Positions 8,431 to 16,818 of a DNA stretch of 64,000 bases are shown here, in pieces (position 1 is the first letter of the stretch; the number at the start of each line of letters is the position of its first letter). The stretch covers positions 3,730,001 through 3,794,000 of the forward strand of contig NZ_JHZZ01000001.1 in assembly GCF_000687935.1 (NCBI RefSeq), given 5' to 3'. A model generated the notes under the pieces. It did not search any database. It was not told the origin of the DNA and was given only the letters and a program-made list of their open reading frames with translations. This stretch comes from Polaribacter sp. Hel_I_88 (GTDB lineage: Bacteria; Bacteroidota; Bacteroidia; Flavobacteriales; Flavobacteriaceae). The position numbers were made by a program, and so were the translations under genes.

Positions 8431-10995
8431 TTGATAAAAAAACCAGTTACATCTTTCTTTAAAGATTATTTTAAAGATTTTGAAAACTATGATGAAGTTT
8501 TAAAGTCTGATATGAAGATAAACCCTACTTGGGAAAAATTATTATCGAATTTTTCTAAATTGGGTATTAAAGAAATTACAAAAAGACAAGAAAATTTAGA
8601 TTGGTTATTGGCAGAAAATGGCGTAACCTATAATGTTTACAACGATCCCAAAGGGTTAAACAGACCTTGGAATTTAAATATAATTCCCTTTGTGATTGAT
8701 CACAAAGAATGGAAAACTTTAGAAAGAGGTTTGCAACAACGTGCACACGTTTTAGACTTGATTCTAAAAGATATTTATGGAAAAAGAGAATTGATAAAAA
8801 ATGGAATTATTCCTCATGAAATCATCTTTTCTCATCGAGGTTTTTTAAGACCTTGTGATCAAATACACTACAAAACAGCACAACAATTGTTAATGCATTC
8901 TGCAGATTTGGCAAGAGGTCCAGATGGACGAATGTGGGTTGTAAATGACAGGACTGAAGCACCCTCTGGAATTGGGTATGCTTTAGAAAATAGATTTTCT
9001 ACAAGAGAAGTTGTACCTGATTTTTTTAATGAAATTAATGTAAAACAACCTTTTGGTTTTTTTCAGGATTTTAATCAGCTCTTAATAAATGCTGCAGTAA
9101 ATAATAAAGAAAATCCGACGATTGTAATTTTAACACCAGGACCACATAATGAAACGTATTTTGAACATGCGTATTTATCTTCTTTTTTAGGGTATCCGCT
9201 AGTAAAAGGAAGCGATTTAGTTGTTAGAGATGAAAAAGTTTGGATCAAAACCTTAAAAGGATTAATTCAAGTGGATGTTATTTACAGACGTGTAGATGAT
9301 GCTTATGTAGATCCATTAGAATTAAAAGGAGATTCCTTTTTAGGCGTTGCTGGTTTGTTAAATGTTGTGAGACAGCAAAACGTAGCGATTATGAATCCTA
9401 TTGGAAGTGGTGTTTTAGAAAACCCAGGACTGATTCCGTTTATGAATTCTATTTGTAAATACTTCTTAAAAGAAGATTTACTGTTACCCCAAATTGCTTC
9501 TTGGTGGTGTGGACAAGAAAAAGAAAGAAAACATGTTTTAGAAAACATAAAAGATCTTGTTGTAAAACCTATTGATATTACCAACAGAGAGAATATTTAT
9601 TTCTGTGAATTTTTAAGTGATGTTGAAATAGCAGCTTTAAAAAAGCAAATTTTAGCAAAACCCTATCGTTTTGTGGCACAAGAAAAAATATCTTTTTCTA
9701 CAGCACCAAATCTTACCAAAGAACATTTAGAACCAAGAAAAGTTGTTTGTAGAACTTTTGCTATTGCTAAAAATGAAACTTATAGCATTATGCCTGGAGG
9801 TTTAGTTAGAGTTGCAGCAGAAAGAAAAGACATGAGAGTTTCCAATCAAAAAGGAGGCACAAGCAAAGATTTTTGGGTTACCAATAATCATAAAAAAATC
9901 AATAAAAAACTTCATAGATATCATTGGCATCACTCAACTTCTAACAATTTAACTGGTATTGAAAATTTACCAAGTAACACTGCTGAAAATTTATTTTGGT
10001 CTGGTAGATATTTAGCAAGAACGCTAATTACTGCAAGGTATATTAGAATGGTTTTAAACCAAATGAGCAATTCTGAATTTAATAAACGAGATTCAGATTC
10101 TGAAAGTTTACACATTTTATACAAATCAATAACACATTTAACATCTATTTTTCCTGGATTTACAGGTAAAAACGAAGAAAACGCATTAAAAGATCCTTTA
10201 AAGGAAATTGCTATTGTACTTTTTGATAAAACCAAAGTTGGTAGTTTAGCGCACGCACTTTCTTCTTTTAACAATTCTTATTATTCGTTAAGAAATTTAT
10301 GGTCTAAAGATATGTGGCGTGTTTATGATATGTTGCAAAAAATTTGGCGCGATTTTGAAGAAAAAGATCATCAAAATGAAAAAAAGATCATTAAATTATT
10401 AGATACTGTTATCACAAAATTAATTGCCTTTATTGGTTTAATTGAAGAAAGCATTTTAGTAGATCAAGGATTGTTGCTATATTTTATTGGTTTACAAATG
10501 GAGTTAGCAACCATGTGTATTGATAAATCTCGAGCACTTTTAGCAATTAGTTATGAGGAAGATGTAGAATATGAAATTTTAGAATCGTTATTAAATAGCC
10601 ACGAAAGTTTAAATATTTATAGATATAGTTTTAAATCTTATTTAAATGTAGAAAATGTAGTGAACCTTATTTTGTTAGATAAATCGTATTCAAGATCATT
10701 AAAATATCAATTAAACAGAATTAAAAGAGACGTATTTAAACTACCAAAAAGGAACGAAAATGCGTTGTTAACATCTGTACAAAAAGCAATTACAGAAGCT
10801 TGCGATTTAATTGAAAACGCAAAAGCAACAGGTTTAATTAAGGTTGATAAAAATGAGGTTACTAGAAAAAATCTAGAAAGTTTATTGGCTACTTTAAGTG
10901 ATAAAATTCATGATACTTCTATGTCTTTAACAGATATGTATTTTAATCATTCTGATGAACAAAAACAGTTAGTTGATCAAAACTACACACTTTAA
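8431..10995 (+). CDS. Circularly permuted ATP-grasp / alpha-E fusion protein (degenerate motifs)
   Basis: An 854-aa fusion with a CP ATP-grasp region at about 1-490 and an alpha-E region at about 511-840 (ENLFWSGRYLAR). The TTG start at 8431 is preferred because the residues between it and the first ATG (Met28) still resemble the family, and it lies 6 bp after the upstream stop. Compared with the stand-alone paralogue at 3344, NDR-TEAPSG replaces EDN-IRCPSG, RRVDD is kept, the glycine loop ESGGYG after VVKP (377-380) has become ITNREN, PRHVDLRTF has become PRKVVCRTF, and the alpha-E ER motif is GRYLAR instead of GRYLER. This suggests a non-catalytic or regulatory partner, although the fused subfamily may carry these changes generally. 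Confidence 0.88.
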   Translation: MIKKPVTSFFKDYFKDFENYDEVLKSDMKINPTWEKLLSNFSKLGIKEITKRQENLDWLLAENGVTYNVYNDPKGLNRPWNLNIIPFVIDHKEWKTLERGLQQRAHVLDLILKDIYGKRELIKNGIIPHEIIFSHRGFLRPCDQIHYKTAQQLLMHSADLARGPDGRMWVVNDRTEAPSGIGYALENRFSTREVVPDFFNEINVKQPFGFFQDFNQLLINAAVNNKENPTIVILTPGPHNETYFEHAYLSSFLGYPLVKGSDLVVRDEKVWIKTLKGLIQVDVIYRRVDDAYVDPLELKGDSFLGVAGLLNVVRQQNVAIMNPIGSGVLENPGLIPFMNSICKYFLKEDLLLPQIASWWCGQEKERKHVLENIKDLVVKPIDITNRENIYFCEFLSDVEIAALKKQILAKPYRFVAQEKISFSTAPNLTKEHLEPRKVVCRTFAIAKNETYSIMPGGLVRVAAERKDMRVSNQKGGTSKDFWVTNNHKKINKKLHRYHWHHSTSNNLTGIENLPSNTAENLFWSGRYLARTLITARYIRMVLNQMSNSEFNKRDSDSESLHILYKSITHLTSIFPGFTGKNEENALKDPLKEIAIVLFDKTKVGSLAHALSSFNNSYYSLRNLWSKDMWRVYDMLQKIWRDFEEKDHQNEKKIIKLLDTVITKLIAFIGLIEESILVDQGLLLYFIGLQMELATMCIDKSRALLAISYEEDVEYEILESLLNSHESLNIYRYSFKSYLNVENVVNLILLDKSYSRSLKYQLNRIKRDVFKLPKRNENALLTSVQKAITEACDLIENAKATGLIKVDKNEVTRKNLESLLATLSDKIHDTSMSLTDMYFNHSDEQKQLVDQNYTL

Positions 10996-10996
10996 A

Positions 10997-11890
10997 ATGA
11001 TTTTTTCAATTATACATACAACAAGTTATAAATACGACAATAATGTAACATATTGTCACAATTTAGCCATCTTAAAACCAAAAGATTTTATTGGTCAAAA
11101 ATTATTGAACTACGAATTAGAAATAACTCCAAAACCCAGTATTTTAAATGAAAATACAGATTTTTTTGGAAACGCCGTAACTCATTTTTCTATTGATAAA
11201 CAACATAAAGAACTTATTGTAACTGCTAAAAGTACAGTAGAACGCTCTTATGAAGTTCAAGAACTAAATGAAAATTTAAAAGGAGATAAACATATTACTT
11301 TAGAAAAAGCTCTTGAAAAACTAAGTACGTTTTCACCAGAAAACATAGATGCGAAACAGTTTTTATTAGATTCTGCCTTCATTAACAAAATATCGACTAC
11401 CATTAAAGAATATGCAGAAATTTCTTTTAAAAAAGAACGTTCAGTTTTTGAAGCTTCGAAAGAATTAATGAAACGTATTTTTACGGATTTTAAATTTGAT
11501 GCCCATTTTAGTACAATTGCAACTCCTATTGACGAAGTAATGAAAGAAAAAAAGGGTGTTTGCCAAGATTTTGCCCAAATTGCTATTGCTTGTATTCGAT
11601 CAATTGGTTTACCTGCCAGATACGTGAGTGGCTATATAGAAACTTTACCACCTCCTGGAAAAGAAAAATTAGTAGGAACAGATGCTTCTCATGCTTGGTT
11701 TTCTGTATTTATTCCCAATTTTGGTTGGGTAGATTTTGACCCCACAAACAATCAAGTTCCAAAAAACCAACATATTACAGTTGCATTTGGTAGAGATTAT
11801 TATGATGTACCACCATTAAAAGGTGTTATTTATGGTTCAGGAAATAGCATTATGAAAGTTTCTGTAGATATTAGACCTGCAAAAAACTAA
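10997..11890 (+). CDS. Transglutaminase family protein, stand-alone
   Basis: A 297-aa protein. The ATG at 10997, one base after the stop of the preceding gene, is preferred over an in-frame TTG at 10973, because MIFSIIHTTSYKYD is exactly where the family's N-terminal domain begins. Residues 1-90 are the bacterial transglutaminase N-terminal domain. The core has Cys189 (KGVCQDFA), His232 (DASHAWF) and Asp248 (WVDFDPT), a complete triad. Family members act as cysteine peptidases or amide-bond transferases. It is the last gene of the rightward arm of the amidoligase locus and is followed by a long terminator hairpin. It may process the product made by the ATP-grasp/DUF2126 proteins (inference). 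Confidence 0.93.
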   Translation: MIFSIIHTTSYKYDNNVTYCHNLAILKPKDFIGQKLLNYELEITPKPSILNENTDFFGNAVTHFSIDKQHKELIVTAKSTVERSYEVQELNENLKGDKHITLEKALEKLSTFSPENIDAKQFLLDSAFINKISTTIKEYAEISFKKERSVFEASKELMKRIFTDFKFDAHFSTIATPIDEVMKEKKGVCQDFAQIAIACIRSIGLPARYVSGYIETLPPPGKEKLVGTDASHAWFSVFIPNFGWVDFDPTNNQVPKNQHITVAFGRDYYDVPPLKGVIYGSGNSIMKVSVDIRPAKN

Positions 11891-11936
11891 AAAAATGCTT
11901 TGAAATTTTTAAAATATAAAATTTCAAAGCATTTTT
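11891..11936. terminator. Strong bidirectional terminator closing the amidoligase locus
   Basis: A perfect 19-bp inverted repeat (left arm 11891-11909, right arm 11918-11936, core ATGCTTTGAAAT) with an 8-nt loop, flanked by A and T runs. It lies directly after the transglutaminase stop and before the convergent 67-aa gene, so it can serve both strands. Confidence 0.9.
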
Positions 11937-11956
11937 CTTTTAAATAAAGCAACAAA

Positions 11957-12160
11957 TTAGCAGGCAATATGATATTTTACATTCTCTTTTATGTAACTCT
12001 CAATAGCTCCTTTACTTTTAAGTTGATCCATAATTGTGTACAAAGATAGTATCATAGAGATATTTTCTACTTTACTTAAAATTTGAAAACTTGTTAATGG
12101 ATTTTCTTTAATTACATCTAACACAGACAGTTGTTGTGCTGTTAAATTATTATTTTTCAT
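11957..12160 (-). CDS. Small winged-helix-like protein, duplicate copy A
   Basis: A 67-aa protein of unknown function. The pattern of helices (LTAQQLSVLDVI, SFQILSKV, ISMILSLYTIMDQLKSKG) followed by two short strands (AIESYIK, VKYHIAC) looks like a winged helix-turn-helix with the wing at the end, as in small MarR/BlaI-like regulators; this is a visual fold guess. It is about 54% identical (36 of 67 positions) to the 67-aa protein encoded 200 bp upstream at 12363, and is clearly a tandem duplicate. It has an ATG start, no signal peptide and no Cys cluster. It shares the terminator at 11891-11936 with the convergent amidoligase operon. Confidence 0.7.
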   Translation of the reverse strand: MKNNNLTAQQLSVLDVIKENPLTSFQILSKVENISMILSLYTIMDQLKSKGAIESYIKENVKYHIAC

Positions 12161-12284
12161 AGTATAATTTTTAGAAGTACAATATACTAATAATTATACA
12201 AACTATTAAAAAAAAACATAAAACGTTAATTTACAACTATATAATAATTTAAAAAACAACTACTTTAAAAATAGTAAAAGCATA

Positions 12285-12331
12285 AAAAAGTTGTTTAATT
12301 TACCTTTTTTATGTAAATCAAACAACTTTTT
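12285..12331 (-). terminator. Long hairpin downstream of the second 67-aa gene
   Basis: Arms of about 19 bp (AAAAAGTTGTTT at 12285-12296 continuing through ATTTAC, and the complement up to 12331) have a single mismatch and a T-rich loop. It lies 32 bp after the stop of the leftward gene at 12363 and most likely terminates it. Confidence 0.7.
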
Positions 12332-12362
12332 ATAAAAAACAAAATAAATTTAAAATTAGCTT

Positions 12363-12566
12363 TTAAGCAGCATAATGATATTTTCTATCTTGTTTCATGT
12401 AGCTTTTTAGCACACCTTTGGTACTAAGTTTGTCTATAATATTATACAAAGATAATATCATAGAAATACTTTCTACTTTTTTTAAAATTTCGAAACTTGT
12501 TAAATGCTCAGTTTTTACAGCATTTAGTACTGACTGCTCTTCAGCAGATAGGGTAGTTTGGATCAT
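12363..12566 (-). CDS. Small winged-helix-like protein, duplicate copy B
   Basis: A 67-aa paralogue of the protein at 11957 (about 54% identity, same length, no gaps). The shared core is LTSF-IL-KVE-ISMILSLY-I-D-L, with the C-terminal KYH-A also kept. The retained residues lie in the predicted recognition-helix region and the hydrophobic core, while surface residues differ, which suggests two genes kept under selection rather than a recent copy. It has an ATG start and its own downstream hairpin. The function is unknown; a DNA-binding role is only inferred from the helix-strand pattern. Confidence 0.7.
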   Translation of the reverse strand: MIQTTLSAEEQSVLNAVKTEHLTSFEILKKVESISMILSLYNIIDKLSTKGVLKSYMKQDRKYHYAA

Positions 12567-12764
12567 AGGGATATAATTTAGATAGTAAATATAGTCTTTT
12601 TTTTAAAAAACTAAAAAAAAACACCATAAATTTTAATAAAATTTTAACAATTTATTTTTGAATCTTATAAATCACAAAAAACAAGTGCTATAAATTAAAA
12701 ACCTATTACCAAAAAATTGATAAAAGAGAAGACTTTAAACCACAGTAGCAATTATTAAAATAAT

Positions 12765-13634
12765 TTATTTTTTGTTTTCAATAAGGTACATATCAGAATA
12801 TACTTTGGTAAAATGCGCTCCAAAAAATAAAATTAAACTCGAATAAGAAACCCAAAGCATAATTAAAATGATAGATCCAGCTGCTCCATAAGTAGAACCT
12901 GGATCCATTTCACTAAAATACCAAGCCATTAAATATTTACCAATTACAAATAAAATAGCTGTTAAAGCTGCACCAATTCTAACTGCTCGCCAACGAACAC
13001 TCTTTGTAGGCAGATATTTAAACATTGTTGCAAAAAGTACATAAATAAAGAAAATAGAAATTGTAAAATCAATTAAATAAACATACTCAAATAAACTTGC
13101 TGGCACAAAGGCTTCTATTCTGTTACTAAACGCACTTATAATTGACGTAAAAATAAAACTGATTAATAACAAAAATCCTATAATTAAAATAAATCCAAAG
13201 CTTTTTAATCTACTTAAAAGCATTTTAACAAAACCATTTGTAATTTCACTTTCTTTAATTTTCCAAATTTTATCAAAAGCAGCTTGAAGTTGGTAAAAAA
13301 CTCCTGTAGAACCATAAATTAAGGTTATAAAACCAATAATTGTGGTAAAAATAGAAACGGATTCATCTCCCCTATCCAACATCATTACTCTTATAGATTC
13401 TGCTGTTTGCACACCAACTGCAGCAGAAATTTCGTCTAACAATTCTCCTTGCACAATTTCTCTTCCCCAAACATTGCCTACTAAATTTAATATAATTACA
13501 ATTAAAGCAGGTAAAGACAATATTGCATAATAGGCAACAATTGCACTCAGCTCAAATGGATTGCTGTTAAACCAATTATTAGCTGTTTTTATAAAAAGTT
13601 GTGGTAAATCTTTAAGTTTAAATTTTAATGTCAA
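12765..13634 (-). CDS. YihY/virulence factor BrkB family membrane protein
   Basis: A 289-aa inner-membrane protein with about six hydrophobic segments and the family pattern near the N-terminus (NNWFNSNPFELSAIVAYYAI) followed by GSTGVFYQLQAAFDKIW. The C-terminus has SYGAAGS-like sequence (GSTYGAAGSII) and LFFGAHFTKVY, typical of the UPF0761/YihY family. The function is unresolved; a transport or envelope role is usual in annotations. The start is TTG at 13634: no upstream in-frame ATG exists and the first internal Met would remove the conserved N-terminus. The length is normal. It is transcribed leftward, 65 bp from the peroxiredoxin-like gene. Confidence 0.88.
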   Translation of the reverse strand: MTLKFKLKDLPQLFIKTANNWFNSNPFELSAIVAYYAILSLPALIVIILNLVGNVWGREIVQGELLDEISAAVGVQTAESIRVMMLDRGDESVSIFTTIIGFITLIYGSTGVFYQLQAAFDKIWKIKESEITNGFVKMLLSRLKSFGFILIIGFLLLISFIFTSIISAFSNRIEAFVPASLFEYVYLIDFTISIFFIYVLFATMFKYLPTKSVRWRAVRIGAALTAILFVIGKYLMAWYFSEMDPGSTYGAAGSIILIMLWVSYSSLILFFGAHFTKVYSDMYLIENKK

Positions 13635-13659
13635 GTTTTATAATGTTTAGATAAAAAAT

Positions 13660-13686
13660 AATCCAAAGCACTAATAACTTTGGGTT
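13660..13686 (-). terminator. Weak hairpin after the peroxiredoxin-like gene
   Basis: ATCCAAAG (13661-13668) pairs with CTTTGGGT (13678-13685) with one wobble/mismatch. It sits between the stop of the peroxiredoxin-like gene and the YihY start, with only a short T tract, so it is at best a partial terminator. Confidence 0.35.
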
Positions 13687-13699
13687 ATTTTATGATTTT

Positions 13700-14209
13700 T
13701 TAAGCTTCTCCTCTAGCAGGATAATCTTCTTTTAATATGTAATCAATTCCGTTTAAAACATCTTTAAACTCAGGTCTTCCAAAGGGCATAGATTGAATTG
13801 ACTCCCAATAAATTTTCCCTTTTTTATCAATCAAAAACAAACCAGGCTCTGTAAAATGTTTTGGCTCTTTATCACTAATCCCTTCAGATATAAACAAGCC
13901 CCACTTACGAGCTTCATCTATTGAAAAATCATAACCAACTGGAATCCCTTCAATTGCCCACTCTTTATACGTTTCTTTAGCAATTTCTTCTGTATTTGCG
14001 CTAATTGCAATTAAATTAACGCCTCTTTTTGTAAAATCTGGAATCTTAGTTTGTAATTCTTCCAGTTGCTTTTTACAAACTGGGCAGTGTTTACCTCTAT
14101 AAAATAAAATTAGTGTAAAATTTTCAGGATTTTGTTCTTGCAAATTCCACTGAGTATCGTTTACTAAATCAATGGTTAGTTCTGGTGCTTTATTTCTAGG
14201 TTTTATCAT
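13700..14209 (-). CDS. Peroxiredoxin-like / AhpC-TSA family thiol protein
   Basis: A 169-aa cytosolic thioredoxin-fold protein. FYRGKHCPVCKKQLEEL carries a CxxC pair (Cys42, Cys45) at the position of the peroxidatic Cys, and ISANTEE, PVGYDFSIDEARKWGL and PGLFLIDKKGKIYW are standard AhpC/TSA strands. The FYRG-x-x-CPxC form is typical of the peroxiredoxin-like group found next to flavin enzymes. It is encoded 11 bp downstream of an Old Yellow Enzyme gene on the same strand, so both probably belong to one redox/electrophile-stress unit. It likely reduces peroxides or acts as a thiol oxidoreductase. A signal peptide is absent. Confidence 0.85.
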   Translation of the reverse strand: MIKPRNKAPELTIDLVNDTQWNLQEQNPENFTLILFYRGKHCPVCKKQLEELQTKIPDFTKRGVNLIAISANTEEIAKETYKEWAIEGIPVGYDFSIDEARKWGLFISEGISDKEPKHFTEPGLFLIDKKGKIYWESIQSMPFGRPEFKDVLNGIDYILKEDYPARGEA

Positions 14210-14220
14210 CTTTTAAGTTT

Positions 14221-15339
14221 TTATGCGTTTTCTGTTGTGTTTACTTCTAGTTTTGGATAATCTGTATATCCCTTAGCTCCTGTTGTATAAAATGTATCTT
14301 GATTCCAATCTGCTAATTCTTGGTTTCTTTCAAAACGTTCTACCAAATCAGGATTTGACACATACAATTTTCCAAAGGCAACTAAATCTGCAAATCCGTC
14401 TTCAATTACTTTATTTCCTGAAGCTTCATCAAAACCAGCATTGATCATTAAAGTTCCATTATATAAAGGTCTAAAATGTGCTGCAATATTTTGAACAGCA
14501 AATTTTACATCAGAAACATCATTGAAAGGTTCAGATAAATGAACGTATGCTAAGTTGTAATCATTCAATTTTTTAATGATATACTCAAAAGTAGGAATCG
14601 TTTCTTCGTCCATTTCCATCCCAAAAATTCCATGTAATGAAGGGTTGAATCTTGCTCCGATTTTTTGCTCGTGTAAAACTTCTTTTATCGCATCTAAAGT
14701 TTCAAAAAAGAAACGTGCTCTATTTTCGATACTTCCTCCATATTCATCTGTTCGTTTGTTGGAAGTTTTGTTAAAAAATTGATGAAATAAATACCCATTT
14801 GAAGAATGGATTTCTACGCCATCAAAACCAGCATCCACAGCATTTTGTGCAGCATTTTTAAAATCAGCTATTGTTCTTTTAATATCTTCTTTCGTCATTT
14901 CTTTAGGCGTAACTGTTTCTTTTTGTCCTTGAGGTGTATAAACAGTCTGATTTGCATTTAAAGCAGAAGGCGCTAAAGGCAATTCTCCATTATGAAAATC
15001 GGGATGCGAAATTCGCCCAACATGCCAAAGCTGAATAAATATTTTTCCTCCTTCATTATGCACTCTTTTGGTAACTTTTTTCCAACCTTCTACTTGCTCT
15101 TTGCTATAAATACCTGCTGTGTTTATATAACCCACAGCTTCTTTTGAAACTTGTGATCCTTCTGTAATAATTAAACCTGCAGAAGCTCTTTGCTCATAAT
15201 ATAAGCCATGCAAATCGCTGATTGGCACATTGCCCTCATTATCTGCTCTACTTCTTGTCATAGGAGCCATGACAACTCTATTTTTTAAGGGTAAGCCATC
15301 AATATTATTAAAATTTTGTAATAAAAATTCTTTCCTCAT
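14221..15339 (-). CDS. Alkene reductase, Old Yellow Enzyme family
   Basis: A 372-aa FMN-dependent oxidoreductase (TIM barrel). Visible are the N-terminal VVMAPMTRSRA segment, the FMN-contact IQLWHVGRISHP, and the substrate-binding motif GVEIHSSNGYLFHQFF with His178, Asn181 and Tyr183 (the usual H-x-x-N and catalytic Tyr), then GGSIENRARF. Members reduce activated C=C bonds and nitro-compounds with NAD(P)H. The more usual EIHGANGY is EIHSSNGY here, but the catalytic residues are intact. The length is typical of NemA-like enzymes. It is followed 11 bp later by the peroxiredoxin-like gene, which suggests a detoxification operon. Confidence 0.93.
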   Translation of the reverse strand: MRKEFLLQNFNNIDGLPLKNRVVMAPMTRSRADNEGNVPISDLHGLYYEQRASAGLIITEGSQVSKEAVGYINTAGIYSKEQVEGWKKVTKRVHNEGGKIFIQLWHVGRISHPDFHNGELPLAPSALNANQTVYTPQGQKETVTPKEMTKEDIKRTIADFKNAAQNAVDAGFDGVEIHSSNGYLFHQFFNKTSNKRTDEYGGSIENRARFFFETLDAIKEVLHEQKIGARFNPSLHGIFGMEMDEETIPTFEYIIKKLNDYNLAYVHLSEPFNDVSDVKFAVQNIAAHFRPLYNGTLMINAGFDEASGNKVIEDGFADLVAFGKLYVSNPDLVERFERNQELADWNQDTFYTTGAKGYTDYPKLEVNTTENA

Positions 15340-15388
15340 TATATTCTCTTCTTTTTGTTATTATTCAAATTATTATTGATGAAAATCT

Positions 15389-15691
15389 TTAGTAGGTAGA
15401 TAGTTTTTCTTTTTTCTTAGTCAATTGTTTGTCCAAATCTTTTATAGATTCGTTAATAGAACTTATAAAATTATCGTGACTTGCTTCTGCAAAAATTCTA
15501 GGCCCAGGAACACTTACTCTAATATTACAAATCATTCCTGTTTTATCAGATGATGTGTTTTCTGTTTTAAAAAAAACATCTGCTCTTACTATCATTTGAA
15601 ATTTATCGTATAATTTTTCTAGCTTTTCTTTTGCGTATGCTTCTAATCTATCACTAGCTTCCACATCATGGTATTCGAAATTAATATTCAT
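15389..15691 (-). CDS. hpf: Ribosome hibernation-promoting factor (short HPF/RaiA)
   Basis: A 100-aa protein matching the short HPF/sigma-54 modulation family: MNINFEYHDVEASDRLEAYA at the start, the central strand block with IRVSVPGPRIFAEAS, and the lysine-rich helix DLDKQLTKKKEKL at the end. It binds the 30S subunit in the mRNA/tRNA channel and inactivates ribosomes in stationary phase. It lacks the C-terminal dimerisation domain of long HPF, as is common in Bacteroidota. It stands alone, leftward, between the EamA transporter and the Old Yellow Enzyme gene. Confidence 0.92.
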   Translation of the reverse strand: MNINFEYHDVEASDRLEAYAKEKLEKLYDKFQMIVRADVFFKTENTSSDKTGMICNIRVSVPGPRIFAEASHDNFISSINESIKDLDKQLTKKKEKLSTY

Positions 15692-15804
15692 AGTTGTATT
15701 ATTTTAAATTAATAGACTATAAAATTATTTATAAACAGTAATGTAAGTTTGCTGAAATGCAATTAAGTTGAACTCAATTGAATTGTTAACACCTTTTTAA
15801 GAGA

Positions 15805-16692
15805 TTATTTCCTTTTTCTTGAAGTGATAAAATAAACGCCCGTTAATAAAACACAAGAGGCAATAATTGATTGTGTTGTTAAGGTTTCTTCTAAAAAATA
15901 CCATCCCATAAACAAAGCAATTACAGGATTTACATAAGCAGATGTTGATACTTTTTCTGGAGACACATTTTTTAGTAGATAATTAAAAGCTGTAAATGCT
16001 GTAATACCTCCAAAAACTATTAATAAAACCATAGAAATTTGAACATTTGCGCTCCAATTTAAAGGTGAAAGCCAAACTTCATTAAAACTTAAACTTGCTA
16101 ATAGTAAAACAAAACCAGCCACCAACATTTGGTAACCTGTGGTAACCATAAAACTTTTTGGTAAATCTGCTTTGGATACAAATACGCTTCCATAACTCCA
16201 ACTTAACACGCAGGTTAGCATCATAAAAATACCTAACAAAGTTCCTTCAGAAGTTATTAATGCTTTTTGACTGACTAATAAATACATGCCAAACATTCCT
16301 AAAATTACACCAATTATCGATTTTCTCTGAAAAGGTTTTCTATCAATTAATCGTAATAAAAAGAGCACAAAAAGTGGTTGAGTAGATGCTATTAAAGCTC
16401 CAAAACCACTATCTACATAACGTAAAGCCCACACAAAAACTCCATTTCCATAAATCAAAAAAAAGAATGAAGCAATCATGGAATTTAAAAATTGCTTTTT
16501 AGATATTTTTAAAGGTTGTTTTAAAATAAACGCTAAGAATATCATTAAAATACCTGCAACAGAAAAACGAATAGAAGCTAAAAAAAAAGGCGACAATTCT
16601 GTAACTGCTACTTTATTAAATAAATATGTTGAACCCCAAATTACATAAATTGCAAAAAAAGAAATAGCAATAAGAAATTTAGAATTTTTCAT
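15805..16692 (-). CDS. EamA/DMT family transporter
   Basis: A 295-aa polytopic membrane protein with about ten hydrophobic segments in two repeats, beginning with FFAIYVIWGSTYLFNKVAV and with the second repeat ending in VNPVIALFMGWYFLEETLT, both hallmark EamA sequences (the E-x-x-T near the ninth helix). DMT proteins of this type export amino acids or metabolites; the substrate cannot be told. A basic tail (TSRKRK) follows the last helix, as expected. It is an isolated leftward gene, divergent from the LytTR regulator with a 126-bp gap. Confidence 0.9.
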   Translation of the reverse strand: MKNSKFLIAISFFAIYVIWGSTYLFNKVAVTELSPFFLASIRFSVAGILMIFLAFILKQPLKISKKQFLNSMIASFFFLIYGNGVFVWALRYVDSGFGALIASTQPLFVLFLLRLIDRKPFQRKSIIGVILGMFGMYLLVSQKALITSEGTLLGIFMMLTCVLSWSYGSVFVSKADLPKSFMVTTGYQMLVAGFVLLLASLSFNEVWLSPLNWSANVQISMVLLIVFGGITAFTAFNYLLKNVSPEKVSTSAYVNPVIALFMGWYFLEETLTTQSIIASCVLLTGVYFITSRKRK

Positions 16693-16771
16693 ATGTATTA
16701 AATTTAGAATTCAAAAATACTACTATTAAGCATCTCATAAATTTTTATAATACAAAAAGTGTTTAAATGTT

Positions 16772-16779
16772 TATATTTG
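16772..16779 (+). promoter_or_regulatory. -7 promoter element TATATTTG for the LytTR gene
   Basis: An exact match to the Bacteroidota -7 consensus TAnnTTTG, 40 nt before the start of the LytTR gene. No good -33 TTTG/TTG lies at the expected distance. Confidence 0.6.
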
Positions 16780-16818
16780 AGAATCAAAAAGAAAAATTCA
16801 ATCTTAAACAAAAAATAA

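Noticed and set aside
10973-10996. Longer start (TTG) for the second transglutaminase
   Set aside because: It would overlap the upstream gene by 23 bp; the ATG at 10997 begins exactly at the conserved N-terminal domain.
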